Numbered from the stretch's first letter, positions 7,774 through 15,728 are shown. The stretch is DNA of 36,958 bases from an uncultured Lachnospiraceae bacterium (GCA_910578885.1 CAJTSH010000031.1:1-36958); one strand, 5' to 3'. Notes: generated by a model not told the origin, from the sequence alone. Program-made: numbers and translations.

Positions 7774-7861
7774 CATCCACACACTGTGGGCCATCCCAGA
7801 TGGCGGTTTGAATAAATTTTTATTTGAACTTATGATGTAAATTTAGTATGGTACCAAATTT
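7745..7861 (-). ncRNA. tracrRNA of the type II-A system
   Basis: The minus strand from about 7861 begins AAATTTGGTACCATAC and continues with TTTACATCAT and TTCAAAT. These are two blocks identical to the complement of the CRISPR repeat, separated by mismatches, as an anti-repeat with a bulge should be. It is followed by a stem GCCATC-TGG-GATGGC (7790-7804, nexus-like), a stem CCACA-GTG-TGTGG (7777-7789) and a GC-rich terminator hairpin. The promoter lies at the expected distance. The RNA would be about 115 nt. It is on the same strand as cas9 and about 650 bp upstream of it. It should pair with the pre-crRNA for RNase III processing and Cas9 loading. Confidence 0.93.
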
Positions 7862-7867
7862 AATTTT

Positions 7868-7896
7868 ATTATATCTCTTTCACCTACTAACGTCAA
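7868..7896 (-). promoter_or_regulatory. tracrRNA promoter
   Basis: Minus strand: TTGACG (7896-7891), 17-bp spacer, TATAAT (7873-7868), giving a start near 7861, just before the anti-repeat. The -35 box overlaps the TGA stop codon of the ArsC/Spx-like gene upstream. Confidence 0.85.
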
Positions 7897-8249
7897 CCAC
7901 CTAATTTTTCTTCCCATTCCGCTTCCTTGAATCCGGTCAGCACAACCTCGTCCGAAACAATAATCGGGCGCTTCACCAGCATCCCATCCGTCGCCAGAAG
8001 CTGATACTGCTCCTCCTCGCTCATATCGGAAAGCTTGTCCTTTAAGCCCATCTCTTTGTAAAGATTCCCGCTAGTATTGAAAAATCGTTTCAGAGGAAGA
8101 CCGCTCTTCTTATGCCACTCCTTCAGTTCTTCCACCGTAGGGTTCTCTTCTTTGATGGGACGGTCCTCATAGGAAATCCCCTTTGCATCCAGCCAGTTTT
8201 TCGCCTTCTTGCAGGTACTGCATTTCGCATATTCAATAAACTGCATCAC
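7893..8249 (-). CDS. ArsC/Spx-family (YffB-like) thioredoxin-fold protein
   Basis: The product is 118 aa, normal for the family. An N-terminal CSTC (Cys10, Cys13) redox motif lies in the context EYAKCSTCKKAKNWL, and a conserved VKRPIIV segment lies near the C-terminus. The family includes arsenate reductases, Spx/MgsR RNA polymerase-binding regulators and YffB. The CxxC motif fits Spx/YffB as well as a reductase, so the exact role is open. It reads toward the tracrRNA, and its stop codon is part of the tracrRNA -35 box. Readthrough from this gene could therefore add to tracrRNA transcription. Confidence 0.85.
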   Translation of the reverse strand: MMQFIEYAKCSTCKKAKNWLDAKGISYEDRPIKEENPTVEELKEWHKKSGLPLKRFFNTSGNLYKEMGLKDKLSDMSEEEQYQLLATDGMLVKRPIIVSDEVVLTGFKEAEWEEKLGG

Positions 8250-8264
8250 TTTTTCTCCTTTAAA

Positions 8265-8486
8265 TCAGTACACCTTTTTCAGCTCCGTCACGCCGCAGCG
8301 TTCCTTGAATTCTTCTAAATCATGCGGACTGCGGATGAATGCGATTTCCCGAAATCCTCCGGTATGAAGGTTCTGAAAACCCGCCACCTGTTCACCGTTA
8401 CAGATGCTGCATTTCAGCACCGGAATTTCATTTTCTTTATCGTATTCTATGGACAATGCTTTTTTCTTTCCAAACATGACAGACAC
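8265..8486 (-). CDS. Small conserved-looking protein with CxxC motif, unknown function
   Basis: The product is 73 aa, starting MSVMFGKKKALSIEYDKEN, with KCSICNGEQVAGF near residue 25 and a C-terminal LEEFKERCGVTEL. CSIC followed by NG suggests a single zinc knuckle half or a redox pair. It lies 15 bp upstream of the ArsC/Spx-like gene on the same strand and is probably co-transcribed with it. I have a vague memory of similar proteins in Lachnospiraceae carrying unreliable names, so I give no function. Start choice: an AGAGGTGTCTGTC stretch precedes the ATG at 8486; the internal Met4 is less well placed. Confidence 0.7.
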   Translation of the reverse strand: MSVMFGKKKALSIEYDKENEIPVLKCSICNGEQVAGFQNLHTGGFREIAFIRSPHDLEEFKERCGVTELKKVY

Positions 8487-8655
8487 CTCTTTTCTTTGTT
8501 CTACATTTTATCATCTTAAGCCTCTGCTTGTAAATATACTGACCTCTAATTTCCTTTTCATTTATGCTCAGCATAGTATGCGATGCCGTGTGAACCGAAA
8601 ATCACAATTCACAACCATGCCAGTATTTACAGAAGCATACCATTCTTTGACACGG

Positions 8656-8700
8656 ATTGTAAACTTATAGCTTGTATTTAGTTTACATTTGCAGTATAAT
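8656..8700 (+). promoter_or_regulatory. bioB promoter with BirA-type operator
   Basis: ATTGTAAAC (8656-8664) and GTTTACATT (8681-8689) form an inverted repeat with a 16-bp gap. This matches the known BirA operator pattern TTGTAAAC-N14-16-GTTTACAA. It overlaps a promoter, TTGTAT (8672-8677), 17 bp, TATAAT (8695-8700). The expected logic is repression of bioB by BirA-biotinyl-AMP when biotin is sufficient. Confidence 0.8.
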
Positions 8701-8771
8701 AAATCAATATTCACTGGCAATGTATGCCATTTTACACATTGATTTGCATAATGAAGAAGAAGGTATTACAT

Positions 8772-9746
8772 ATGAATCTTGTAAACGAACTAAAAGGAAA
8801 AATATTTTCCGGAGAGGCTGTAACAAAAGAAGAAGCTCTCCGTCTATTGGAAGCTCCGCTTGACGAGCTGACTGCGGCAGCAAATGAAATACGGGAACAT
8901 TTTAACGATAATACGTTTGACATGTGCACGATTATCAACGGAAAATGCGGGAAATGCTCCGAGGACTGCAAATACTGCGCCCAGAGCGCTCATTACCATA
9001 CTGCCTGCGAAGATTCCTATCCCCTGCTTTCCACCGAAGAATTGTTGGAACAGGCAAAATACAACGACAAACGGGGCGTTCTTCGTTACTCCATTGTCAC
9101 CTCCGGAAGAGCGCTTTCTGATGAAGAAGTGGATAAAGCCTGTGAAAGTATCCGCGCCATCCGGACAGAAACCAACATCAGCGTCTGTGTTTCCTTTGGT
9201 CTTTTGAACGAAGACCAATTCCGCAGGCTCAAAGAAGCAGGCGCTTCCAGAGTACACTGCAACTTGGAAACCTCAAGACGGTATTTCCCAACGGTCTGTA
9301 CTACCCACACCTATGATGAAAAAATTGAGACCTTAAAGGCTGCGAAACGCGCCGGTCTATCCATCTGCTCCGGCGGAATCATGGGACTTGGCGAAACGAT
9401 GGAGGATCGGATTGATATGGCGCTTACTGCAAGGGATTTAGGCGTGACCTCAATCCCGGTCAATCTCCTGAATCCGATTCCCGGCACACCGTACGAAAAT
9501 AACCGGGTACTTTCCAACGATGAATTGTGCCGGATTGTCGCCATTTTCCGTTTTTTGATTCCGGAGGGCATGATTCGTCTTGCCGGAGGCAGAGGACTTG
9601 TTGGAGATAAGGGTGAAAAATGCTTTAAAAGCGGTGCGAATGCCGCAATCTCCGGCGATATGCTGACCACCGCCGGAATTACTGTCGAAACGGATATGGA
9701 TTTATTACACTGGCTTGGGTATGAAGTAAAACTGGGAGAGCAATAA
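8772..9746 (+). CDS. bioB: Biotin synthase
   Basis: A radical SAM enzyme that inserts sulfur into dethiobiotin, the last step of biotin synthesis. The SAM [4Fe-4S] motif is C62-x3-C66-x2-C69 (KCSEDCKYCAQSA), the usual BioB arrangement. The LRYSIVTSGR segment and the C-terminal GRGLVGDKGEK region also fit. I place the start at ATG 8772, giving 324 aa, because AAGAAGG lies 8 nt upstream and the product then begins MNLVNELKGK; an in-frame ATG at 8724 would add 16 residues unlike BioB. No other bio gene is next to it, so it may serve a scavenging pathway or a distant bio locus. Confidence 0.96.
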   Translation: MNLVNELKGKIFSGEAVTKEEALRLLEAPLDELTAAANEIREHFNDNTFDMCTIINGKCGKCSEDCKYCAQSAHYHTACEDSYPLLSTEELLEQAKYNDKRGVLRYSIVTSGRALSDEEVDKACESIRAIRTETNISVCVSFGLLNEDQFRRLKEAGASRVHCNLETSRRYFPTVCTTHTYDEKIETLKAAKRAGLSICSGGIMGLGETMEDRIDMALTARDLGVTSIPVNLLNPIPGTPYENNRVLSNDELCRIVAIFRFLIPEGMIRLAGGRGLVGDKGEKCFKSGANAAISGDMLTTAGITVETDMDLLHWLGYEVKLGEQ

Positions 9747-9766
9747 CGCCCTCCCAGCCACACTTC

Positions 9767-10738
9767 TTATCCTTCTCCCGGATACTGCATTCCCCAGCTC
9801 GCCCGCATTTGATCCATCAGCTTCATGACACGCAGGATTTCACTGTGCGGCATCTCTTCACACTCCACCATTCCCGCTTCGATTGCCTTGATACAAGAAA
9901 TCACCTCATACTCATATCCGTTAATCTGCTCCGGAACCTGATATCTGGCTGTCAGATTCCGCTGCGCATCATAGACGCGGATTTCATCGCAGTTATTGAT
10001 ATTCTGCACCTCAATAAAACCGTTTTCGCCGTTGATGACGCCCTGACGGTCCGTTAACGCCAGCATATTGCTGTGGAGAATCGCCATTTTCCCATCCTCA
10101 AAGGTCAGCGTCATGCTGTTTGCCCAATCAACGCCCTTGGGTGAAAGCACTGCCGTAGAAGCCACATTCTGAATCTCCCCGTGAAATACCATCAAGGCAA
10201 AATTAATCGGATAGACTCCCAGATCGAGAAGCGCCCCGCCAGCCAATTCAGGATTCTGCAGACGCTCAACGCGACGAAGGGCATAGCCCAGATTTGCGGT
10301 CAGCGAAGTCACCTCGCCAATCACGCCTTCCTTCAAAAGTTCATCTATCATATTCCGGCTGGGCATATATCTGGTCCAGATTGCCTCGGCTAAAAGCAGT
10401 CCTCTCTCCCGCGACATTTGTATCAAATCCTCTGCCTGCTTCGCATTTATGGTAAATGCTTTTTCTACCAGAACGTGCTTGCCATGCTCTAAACACATTT
10501 TGGCATGTTGATAATGATGGGAATGAGGTGACGCAACATAGACAAGCTCCACTTCGGGGTCTTTTAACATTTCCTCATAAGAACCATATGCTTTTTCAAA
10601 TCCCCACTGCGCACAGAATTCCTCCGCCCGCTTTAAATCCCTCGAAGCCACTGCATAGCGCTCGATTTTCTCAATTCCCTCCACTGCCTTTGCCATACTC
10701 TGTGCGATATGTCCAGGCGCTAAAATTGCAAATTTCAT
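9767..10738 (-). CDS. Gfo/Idh/MocA-family oxidoreductase
   Basis: The product is 323 aa. The N-terminal Rossmann fold has MKFAILAPGHIAQSMA, with a glycine pattern fitting NAD(P). It is followed by VYVASPHSHHYQHAKMCLEHGKHVLVEKA, where EKA stands for the usual EKP motif carrying the catalytic Lys. A C-terminal alpha/beta substrate domain starts near residue 125 (GEVTSLTANLGY). The family oxidises sugars, inositol or dihydrodiols; the substrate cannot be told. It is convergent with bioB (20-bp gap) and lies 12 bp downstream of the membrane-protein gene, so it is likely in one operon with that gene. Confidence 0.9.
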   Translation of the reverse strand: MKFAILAPGHIAQSMAKAVEGIEKIERYAVASRDLKRAEEFCAQWGFEKAYGSYEEMLKDPEVELVYVASPHSHHYQHAKMCLEHGKHVLVEKAFTINAKQAEDLIQMSRERGLLLAEAIWTRYMPSRNMIDELLKEGVIGEVTSLTANLGYALRRVERLQNPELAGGALLDLGVYPINFALMVFHGEIQNVASTAVLSPKGVDWANSMTLTFEDGKMAILHSNMLALTDRQGVINGENGFIEVQNINNCDEIRVYDAQRNLTARYQVPEQINGYEYEVISCIKAIEAGMVECEEMPHSEILRVMKLMDQMRASWGMQYPGEG

Positions 10739-10750
10739 CTGATTTCCTCC

Positions 10751-12049
10751 TTATTTTTCTATCGCATTCGGATAAATCCGCTCCATCCGCCCGTCATCAA
10801 ACCTCTCGTCCATCGTCCGCTCCCATGAAGCTTCCGCTGGTATGCCTTTCCCCCGCATATCATAGCGTATCAGCGCTATCATGGATACCGCAATATTAAC
10901 AAACATAAATACCACCAAAATCCATGTCAGAATATACCCCCATATAACCGGAATTTTCTCAATCCAGCCGGACAATAAGGGATACAAGAGCTTAATCCAG
11001 ATGACAGCCACAATCCCCCAGAAAAAACAATAAAGCAGATTGATTCTACCTCCCAGGTTAAAGGGGATGTCGCTGTAATCCCAGAAAACCTTTCCGAACA
11101 CAAGCTCTGTAAACACGCTGCATACATATTCATATGCACCTCCGAGAAAAACGCCCACAAAAAAGAGATGTCTGTCCGGCTTATCCCTGTCTTTATACAG
11201 CAAAGCGGTGGCAACTGCGATTGCAATTCCCCAGACTAAGCTGAACGGTCCCCAGACCAGACTGCTTCTGCTCATCCACACGCCGGCTGTCAGTCTGCAA
11301 AAGATAGTCTCTATGAGATCTCCCAGCACAGAACCCACAAAAAACAGCCAAAATAATTTGTAAAAGCCACAGCCTTCCGCAAATTTTCCCTGCTTTTGAA
11401 TCTGTATGGATGCCTCCTTTAACATCGGGTAGGCTTTTTCGATTCGCCGTCCGACCGCCTCAACAATCCACAGACCAAATCTCTTTGTCCAAACATTCAA
11501 CTGATTATGCCATCTTCCGGCTACCGCTATCTCCCGCTTCATTCGACGCACTGCTGCCAGCGAAGCCACAAGGTCTAACGCCATCAGTATAAATGCCGTC
11601 AGCAACAGCGTCACCTGCAGAAACCAAGGAATGATACGAAACGGTATCGCCAGAAAGCGGTTAAAATATCGGACTGCCAGTGCGCCTAAAATTCCCCATA
11701 TCAGAGAATACTGTAAGCAGATGTAACCATCGAAGTTCCATTTTTTCTGCGAATAATCCCACCATTTATGCTGATTTAGACGCTCCAGCATTTTACCTGT
11801 AAACCATTCGATTGCCGTACAGATTATCATACAGCCAAAAAACAATGCAAAAAAGTGATCCGCCAGCTCCTGCATGGTAAGCGTCAAAATCGTTGCCGCC
11901 ACGCCATAGACCAGACAGAGCGGTCCTGTAGAAAATCCCCTGTTTACAAACTTTCTGCTTCGGATGGAGCCTGCGGCTGTCTCTAATACCCAGCCCAAAA
12001 ACGAATATATGAGCATCAGCCATGATAATTCCAGTATCGTATATTGCAT
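10751..12049 (-). CDS. Duplicated CmpB-like (putative ABC_trans) membrane protein
   Basis: I place the start at ATG 12049, giving 432 aa, because AAGGAG lies 8 nt upstream; an in-frame start at 12076 lacks a site. The family is PF06541-like. Two homologous membrane halves are visible: residues about 1-165 (SFLGWVLETAAGSIRSRKFVNRGFSTGPLCL) and about 225-400 (FFVGSVLGDLIETIFCRL, then SRSSLVWGPFSLVWG and GGAYEYVCSVF). Each half has the E(T/Y)-x-(G/F) plus FxxGPL/F pattern. Most members have one domain, so this is an internal duplication. Function is poorly known; the ABC permease label in databases is not proven. It is probably co-transcribed with the Gfo/Idh gene. Confidence 0.8.
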   Translation of the reverse strand: MQYTILELSWLMLIYSFLGWVLETAAGSIRSRKFVNRGFSTGPLCLVYGVAATILTLTMQELADHFFALFFGCMIICTAIEWFTGKMLERLNQHKWWDYSQKKWNFDGYICLQYSLIWGILGALAVRYFNRFLAIPFRIIPWFLQVTLLLTAFILMALDLVASLAAVRRMKREIAVAGRWHNQLNVWTKRFGLWIVEAVGRRIEKAYPMLKEASIQIQKQGKFAEGCGFYKLFWLFFVGSVLGDLIETIFCRLTAGVWMSRSSLVWGPFSLVWGIAIAVATALLYKDRDKPDRHLFFVGVFLGGAYEYVCSVFTELVFGKVFWDYSDIPFNLGGRINLLYCFFWGIVAVIWIKLLYPLLSGWIEKIPVIWGYILTWILVVFMFVNIAVSMIALIRYDMRGKGIPAEASWERTMDERFDDGRMERIYPNAIEK

Positions 12050-12063
12050 CTTTTGTTCTCCTT

Positions 12064-12081
12064 GCCTGTTATACAACAGGC
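12064..12081 (-). promoter_or_regulatory. Hairpin directly upstream of the ribosome-binding site
   Basis: GCCTGTT-GTAT-AACAGGC is a perfect 7-bp stem that ends immediately before AAGGAG on the minus strand. It could modulate translation or mRNA stability, or be an operator. Confidence 0.5.
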
Positions 12082-12112
12082 ATTTCCTTTGTATTTCTAA
12101 CGTTCAAGCTAA

Positions 12113-12140
12113 ATTATAGTATATAGGGATTTGAAGACAA
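12113..12140 (-). promoter_or_regulatory. Probable promoter of the CmpB-like gene
   Basis: Minus strand: TTGTCT (12140-12135), 16-bp spacer, TATAAT (12118-12113). It is placed about 65 bp upstream of the chosen start codon. Confidence 0.5.
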
Positions 12141-12216
12141 GTACAACCGTAAATTATCAATTACATCTCTTCCGGCAATTAACGTTTTGATTCAGCTAGA
12201 AAAATCCATAGCCCTG

Positions 12217-12225
12217 TGATAGAAT
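12217..12225 (+). promoter_or_regulatory. Possible extended -10 promoter of the ABC exporter operon
   Basis: TGATAGAAT fits TG-N-TAGAAT, 111 bp before the ATP-binding protein start. There is no clear -35, so this is a weak call. Confidence 0.3.
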
Positions 12226-12336
12226 AAATTTGGCAATAAACGAAATATTTTACATTCGGTATCTGATTGGCAAAATCCAACAGAACCAGACCGACTTGGC
12301 AAGATATGAAAATATAACTACCAGGAGGAAGCAAGA

Positions 12337-13125
12337 ATGATTACGATGGAACATGTATGCAAATCGTACAAGATTGCAAAAAGAAACGCAGGATTCGGCG
12401 AGGCCTGCAAAGCGCTTTTTCACCGGAAATACGAAGTGATCCACGCACTTCATGATGTGACTTTTACCATTGGCGACGGCGAAATGGTTGGGTACATCGG
12501 ACCAAATGGAGCCGGAAAAAGCTCTACTATTAAAATTCTAAGCGGAATATTAACGCCAGACAGCGGAACAGTTCTTGTAGACGGCAGAATACCATACAAG
12601 AACAGAATCGAACATGTAAGGGAAATAGGCGTTGTGTTTGGTCAGCGTTCCCAGTTGTGGTGGGATGTTCCCGTCATAGATTCCTTTGAATTATTGAAGG
12701 ACATCTATTCTATTTCAGATTTCGGGTATAAACAAAGTCTTGAAGAATTAACAGCTTTATTAAATCTGTCAGAACTGTTGCGCTCCCCTGCAAGACAGCT
12801 TTCTTTAGGACAAAGAATGCGGTGTGAGATAGCGGCTTCTTTGCTGCACCGTCCACGTATTTTATTTTTGGATGAACCGACTATCGGTTTGGATGCAGTA
12901 TCAAAGCTGGCTGTTCGGGATTTCATTTTACAGCAAAATAAATCGCATGGCACAACGGTAATACTTACAACGCATGATATGCAGGATATTGAAGCGCTGA
13001 CAAGCAGGATTATCTTAATCGGCAAAGGACAAATCCTGATGGACGGCACTTTAGACGATATTAAAAAGGGCGGCGGCAGTATTGACGAAACAGTTGCCCA
13101 GTTATATCGTACCTATGACATTTAG
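12337..13125 (+). CDS. ABC-2 type exporter, ATP-binding protein
   Basis: The product is 262 aa. Walker A is GPNGAGKS at residues 55-62, the signature is LSLGQ, Walker B is RILFLDEPTIGLD, and the switch His lies in LTTHDMQ. The segment FGQRSQLWWDVPVIDSFELLKDIY is characteristic of the DrrA/YhaQ-like group that pairs with ABC2_membrane_6 permeases. It is first gene of a three-gene operon; GGAGG lies 8 nt upstream. It energises export by the two permeases that follow. The substrate is unknown; relatives handle drugs or peptides. Confidence 0.93.
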   Translation: MITMEHVCKSYKIAKRNAGFGEACKALFHRKYEVIHALHDVTFTIGDGEMVGYIGPNGAGKSSTIKILSGILTPDSGTVLVDGRIPYKNRIEHVREIGVVFGQRSQLWWDVPVIDSFELLKDIYSISDFGYKQSLEELTALLNLSELLRSPARQLSLGQRMRCEIAASLLHRPRILFLDEPTIGLDAVSKLAVRDFILQQNKSHGTTVILTTHDMQDIEALTSRIILIGKGQILMDGTLDDIKKGGGSIDETVAQLYRTYDI

Positions 13126-13139
13126 GGAGGGATGCGATT

Positions 13140-13943
13140 ATGAAAAAATATTTATCCTTCTTTCGCCTGAGATTTACGATGGGCTTACAATACCGGTCAG
13201 CCGCTTTCGCCGGAATTGTGACCCAGTTCGCATGGGGTTTTATGGAAATCATGGTATTTCGGGCATTTTACCATGCAGATGCGGCGGCATTTCCTATGAG
13301 TTTTTCAGCCACTACGTCTTATTTATGGCTGCAGCAGGCGTTTCTTGCCTTTTTTGCAGCATGGATGATGGAAAATGAAATTTTCGACTCCATTGTAAAC
13401 GGAAATATTGCATATGAATTGTGCAGACCCATCAACATTTATAATATGTGGTATTCCAGAAGCATTGCAAACCGGTTATCCAGAGCCGTTTTAAGATGTT
13501 TTCCCATTTTGATTGTTGCCGCATTTCTGCCGCAGCCATATGGAATTGAGACGCCGGCAAGCCTTCTGCACTTTATCCTTTTTCTGATAACATTAGCTCT
13601 GGGATTGGCGGTGACGGTATCTTTTTGCATGATGATCTATATGCTGACCTTTTTTACCATATCGCCGCAGGGACTTAGAATGGTGTTTACCTCTACGGTA
13701 GAATTTTTTGCGGGAGCGATTATTCCTTTGCCGTTCTTCCCGGAAAAGATACAAAAAATTTTAGAGCTGCTTCCTTTTGCCTCTATGCAAAATGTAGCAT
13801 TGCGAATCTATAGCGGGAGTATGGGCAATTATGAAATGCAAAAAGCAATCCTGCTTCAGGTATTTTGGCTGATAGCCGTTACAATTGCGGGAAAATTGCT
13901 ATGCCGGCTCGCCGAGAAGCGCATCACAGTACAAGGAGGTTAA
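13140..13943 (+). CDS. ABC-2 type exporter, permease 1 (PF06182-like)
   Basis: The product is 267 aa with about six hydrophobic segments, starting MKKYLSFFRLRFTMGLQYRSAAFAG. The motif NEIFDSIVNGNIAYELCRPINIYNMWYSRSIANRL is typical of this permease family (the region after TM2). Near the C-terminus PLPFFPEKIQKILELLPFASMQN is also typical. It lies 14 bp after the ATPase gene; GGGAGGG precedes the ATG. It forms a heterodimer with the next gene product. Confidence 0.9.
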   Translation: MKKYLSFFRLRFTMGLQYRSAAFAGIVTQFAWGFMEIMVFRAFYHADAAAFPMSFSATTSYLWLQQAFLAFFAAWMMENEIFDSIVNGNIAYELCRPINIYNMWYSRSIANRLSRAVLRCFPILIVAAFLPQPYGIETPASLLHFILFLITLALGLAVTVSFCMMIYMLTFFTISPQGLRMVFTSTVEFFAGAIIPLPFFPEKIQKILELLPFASMQNVALRIYSGSMGNYEMQKAILLQVFWLIAVTIAGKLLCRLAEKRITVQGG

Positions 13944-13947
13944 CGCA

Positions 13948-14745
13948 ATGAAAAAAATATATCGGTCCATCCGGCTTTATACGCACTATGTTTCCATAAA
14001 TATTCGCAGCATGATGCAGTACAAGACCTCATTTTTTCTGACTGCAATAGGACAGTTTCTGGTTTCATTTACCGCCTTCCTCGGAATGTTTTTTATGTTT
14101 GAAAGATTTTCCAATGTAGAAGGTTTTACTTACAGCGAAGTCCTGCTCTGCTTTTCTATCATGCTTTTAGATTTTTCTCTTGCCGAAACTTTTGCCAGAG
14201 GATTTGATACATTCTCCGACATGGTAAGACATGGTGAATTTGACAGAGTTCTAGTCCGTCCCCAGAATGAAATCATTCAGGTATTAGGAAGCAAATTTGA
14301 ACTTACACGAATCGGAAGAATGATACAGTCAATTGCAATGTTCGCATACGGAATCTCAAAAAGCCAGATTGCATGGAATTTCCCCAAAATCCTTACCGTT
14401 GTCTTTATGCTGATCGGAGGAACAGCGGTTTTTTCGGCATTGTTTGTGATTTATGCCTCACTCTGTTTTTTTACGCTGGACGGACTGGAATTCATCAATG
14501 TATTTACGGACGGCGCCAGAGAATTCGGGAAATATCCAATTGGAATATACGGTGAAAAAATGCTGCGGTTTGCAACATTTTTCATCCCCTATGCACTGAT
14601 ACAATATTATCCGCTGCTGTATGTGTTGGGGCATCGGTCGGATACAATACTTATATTTTTACCTCTACTTGCCTGCTGGTTCTTGATTCCTGCGCTGCTG
14701 CTCTGGAAATTTGGGATAAGGCATTATAAGTCAAGCGGTTCCTAA
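13948..14745 (+). CDS. ABC-2 type exporter, permease 2 (PF06182-like)
   Basis: The start is ATG 13948 (MKKIYRSIRLYTHY, 265 aa), because AAGGAGG lies just upstream at the end of permease 1. The frame opens earlier (13885), but that would overlap permease 1 by 59 bp. There are about six hydrophobic segments. The conserved FDTFSDMVRHGEFDRVLVRPQNEIIQVLGSKFE is the same motif region as in permease 1. The gap to permease 1 is 4 bp, which implies coupling. Confidence 0.9.
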   Translation: MKKIYRSIRLYTHYVSINIRSMMQYKTSFFLTAIGQFLVSFTAFLGMFFMFERFSNVEGFTYSEVLLCFSIMLLDFSLAETFARGFDTFSDMVRHGEFDRVLVRPQNEIIQVLGSKFELTRIGRMIQSIAMFAYGISKSQIAWNFPKILTVVFMLIGGTAVFSALFVIYASLCFFTLDGLEFINVFTDGAREFGKYPIGIYGEKMLRFATFFIPYALIQYYPLLYVLGHRSDTILIFLPLLACWFLIPALLLWKFGIRHYKSSGS

Positions 14746-14800
14746 AATGGATATGATGTGAAGCAAAACGGGATTCCCACAAACCATATCGTAAATCATG

Positions 14801-14820
14801 CTGTGGCCTGCAGACCACAG
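14801..14820. repeat. 20-bp near-perfect palindrome between convergent genes
   Basis: CTGTGGCCTGCAGACCACAG has one mismatched pair around a CTGCAG centre. It lies between the convergent permease and MGMT-family genes and may contribute to termination, but there is no good U-run on either side. Confidence 0.4.
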
Positions 14821-14835
14821 AAGATACTTTCCCGC

Positions 14836-15159
14836 TTATACCCAAGGAGTTTCCCACTGATATTTCTCCATAATTACATGCCCATCCCGAAACTCCACTC
14901 CTTCCGCCGCCAGCAGCTCTATCTGCCGGTTTGCCCCGCCGAATGCAAAGGCTGACGAAACATTTCCGTCCTTCGTCACCACCCGGTAACAGGGAATACG
15001 CTCCGAGTCCGGATTGACATGGAGCGCATACCCTACGACCCTCGCCCATCTGCGGTTTCCTGCAAGCGCTGCGACCTGTCCGTAGGTTGCGACCTGTCCT
15101 TTTGGAATCTGTTTGACTACGTCATAGATTTTTTCAAATGTATTCTTCTGTCCGCTCAT
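14836..15159 (-). CDS. MGMT-family (alkylguanine transferase-like) protein
   Basis: The product is 107 aa: only the DNA-binding/active-site domain of O6-alkylguanine-DNA alkyltransferase, without the N-terminal domain. Winged-helix residues PKGQVATYGQVAALAGNRRWARVVGYAL are present. The active-site motif reads I-P-C57-Y-R-V, not PCHRV; ATL proteins have PWHRV or similar. The acceptor cysteine is kept but the conserved His is Tyr, so activity could be altered: it may repair alkylated guanine or only bind and flag it. The start overlaps the stop of the upstream 59-aa gene (ATGA), so the two are coupled. Confidence 0.88.
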   Translation of the reverse strand: MSGQKNTFEKIYDVVKQIPKGQVATYGQVAALAGNRRWARVVGYALHVNPDSERIPCYRVVTKDGNVSSAFAFGGANRQIELLAAEGVEFRDGHVIMEKYQWETPWV

Positions 15160-15335
15160 TGCACATTCCCTTCTGACGCCTCTTGTTCCCGCGCTCTTAC
15201 ATAACTGTCCCTTGAATCCGCAGCATTCTCACGCACTTTTTTCTTGAGCGTCTCCGCAAAGTCAGCCTCTTTTGCCTGCCGGCTTTTTTTCATGCTTATT
15301 TCTTTCCATATATTTTCCAAAAATTCTATTTTCAT
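15156..15335 (-). CDS. 59-aa protein translationally coupled to the MGMT-family gene
   Basis: ATG 15335-15333 to TGA 15158-15156 encodes 59 aa, beginning MKIEFLENIWKEISMKK and ending EASEGNVQ. It is very charged, helical and without cysteines. GGAAGGGG lies about 10 nt upstream, and the 4-bp ATGA overlap with the MGMT-family gene supports real translation. Function is unknown; it may simply couple translation or be a partner of the DNA-repair protein. Confidence 0.65.
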   Translation of the reverse strand: MKIEFLENIWKEISMKKSRQAKEADFAETLKKKVRENAADSRDSYVRAREQEASEGNVQ

Positions 15336-15390
15336 TCTTTTTTGCCCCTTCCTTGTTTCCTATTACATTAAATAAATATACAGTAATAAG

Positions 15391-15433
15391 ACAGCGTCAG
15401 ATTTCATATCATTCCTTTGAAATCCGGCGCTGT
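15391..15433. repeat. Long hairpin in the 393-bp gene-free region 15336-15728
   Basis: ACAGCG + GATTTCA pair with TGAAATC + CGCTGT around an internal tca/cgg and an 11-nt loop. It lies upstream of the minus-strand 59-aa/MGMT pair and upstream of the plus-strand secreted protein gene. It has no strong U-run. The rest of 15336-15728 is AT-rich and holds no gene I can support; a TATAAT at 15624-15629 may serve the plus-strand gene but lacks a clear -35. Confidence 0.45.
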
Positions 15434-15728
15434 CCATAGCTGTAATTTATATCGGTATTATTCGTCCAAAACCTTAGAAGCGACTCAATATTGTCATACA
15501 TATCATGATTATGATATACTTGCAGCTCCATGAACAAGCTGAGTATCAAGTGTGGTATAAATCAGTTGCGCTATACAACCAAATAAAATTAAAATACTAT
15601 ACAAAAATGATACATTTCTATATTATAATACGTAGTGGCAAATATTATCTAAAAAACATCCATACAATAAAAAAATTTACAAAAAGATAATATATGCCGA
15701 AAAACAACGATCCTAAAGGAGAATACAG

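Noticed and set aside
8844..9763. Minus-strand open frames opposite bioB
   Set aside because: They are shadows of the BioB coding sequence; composition and lack of start signals give no support.
15505..15690. 61-codon plus-strand frame upstream of the secreted protein genes
   Set aside because: Composition is random AT-rich and no ribosome-binding site is present.
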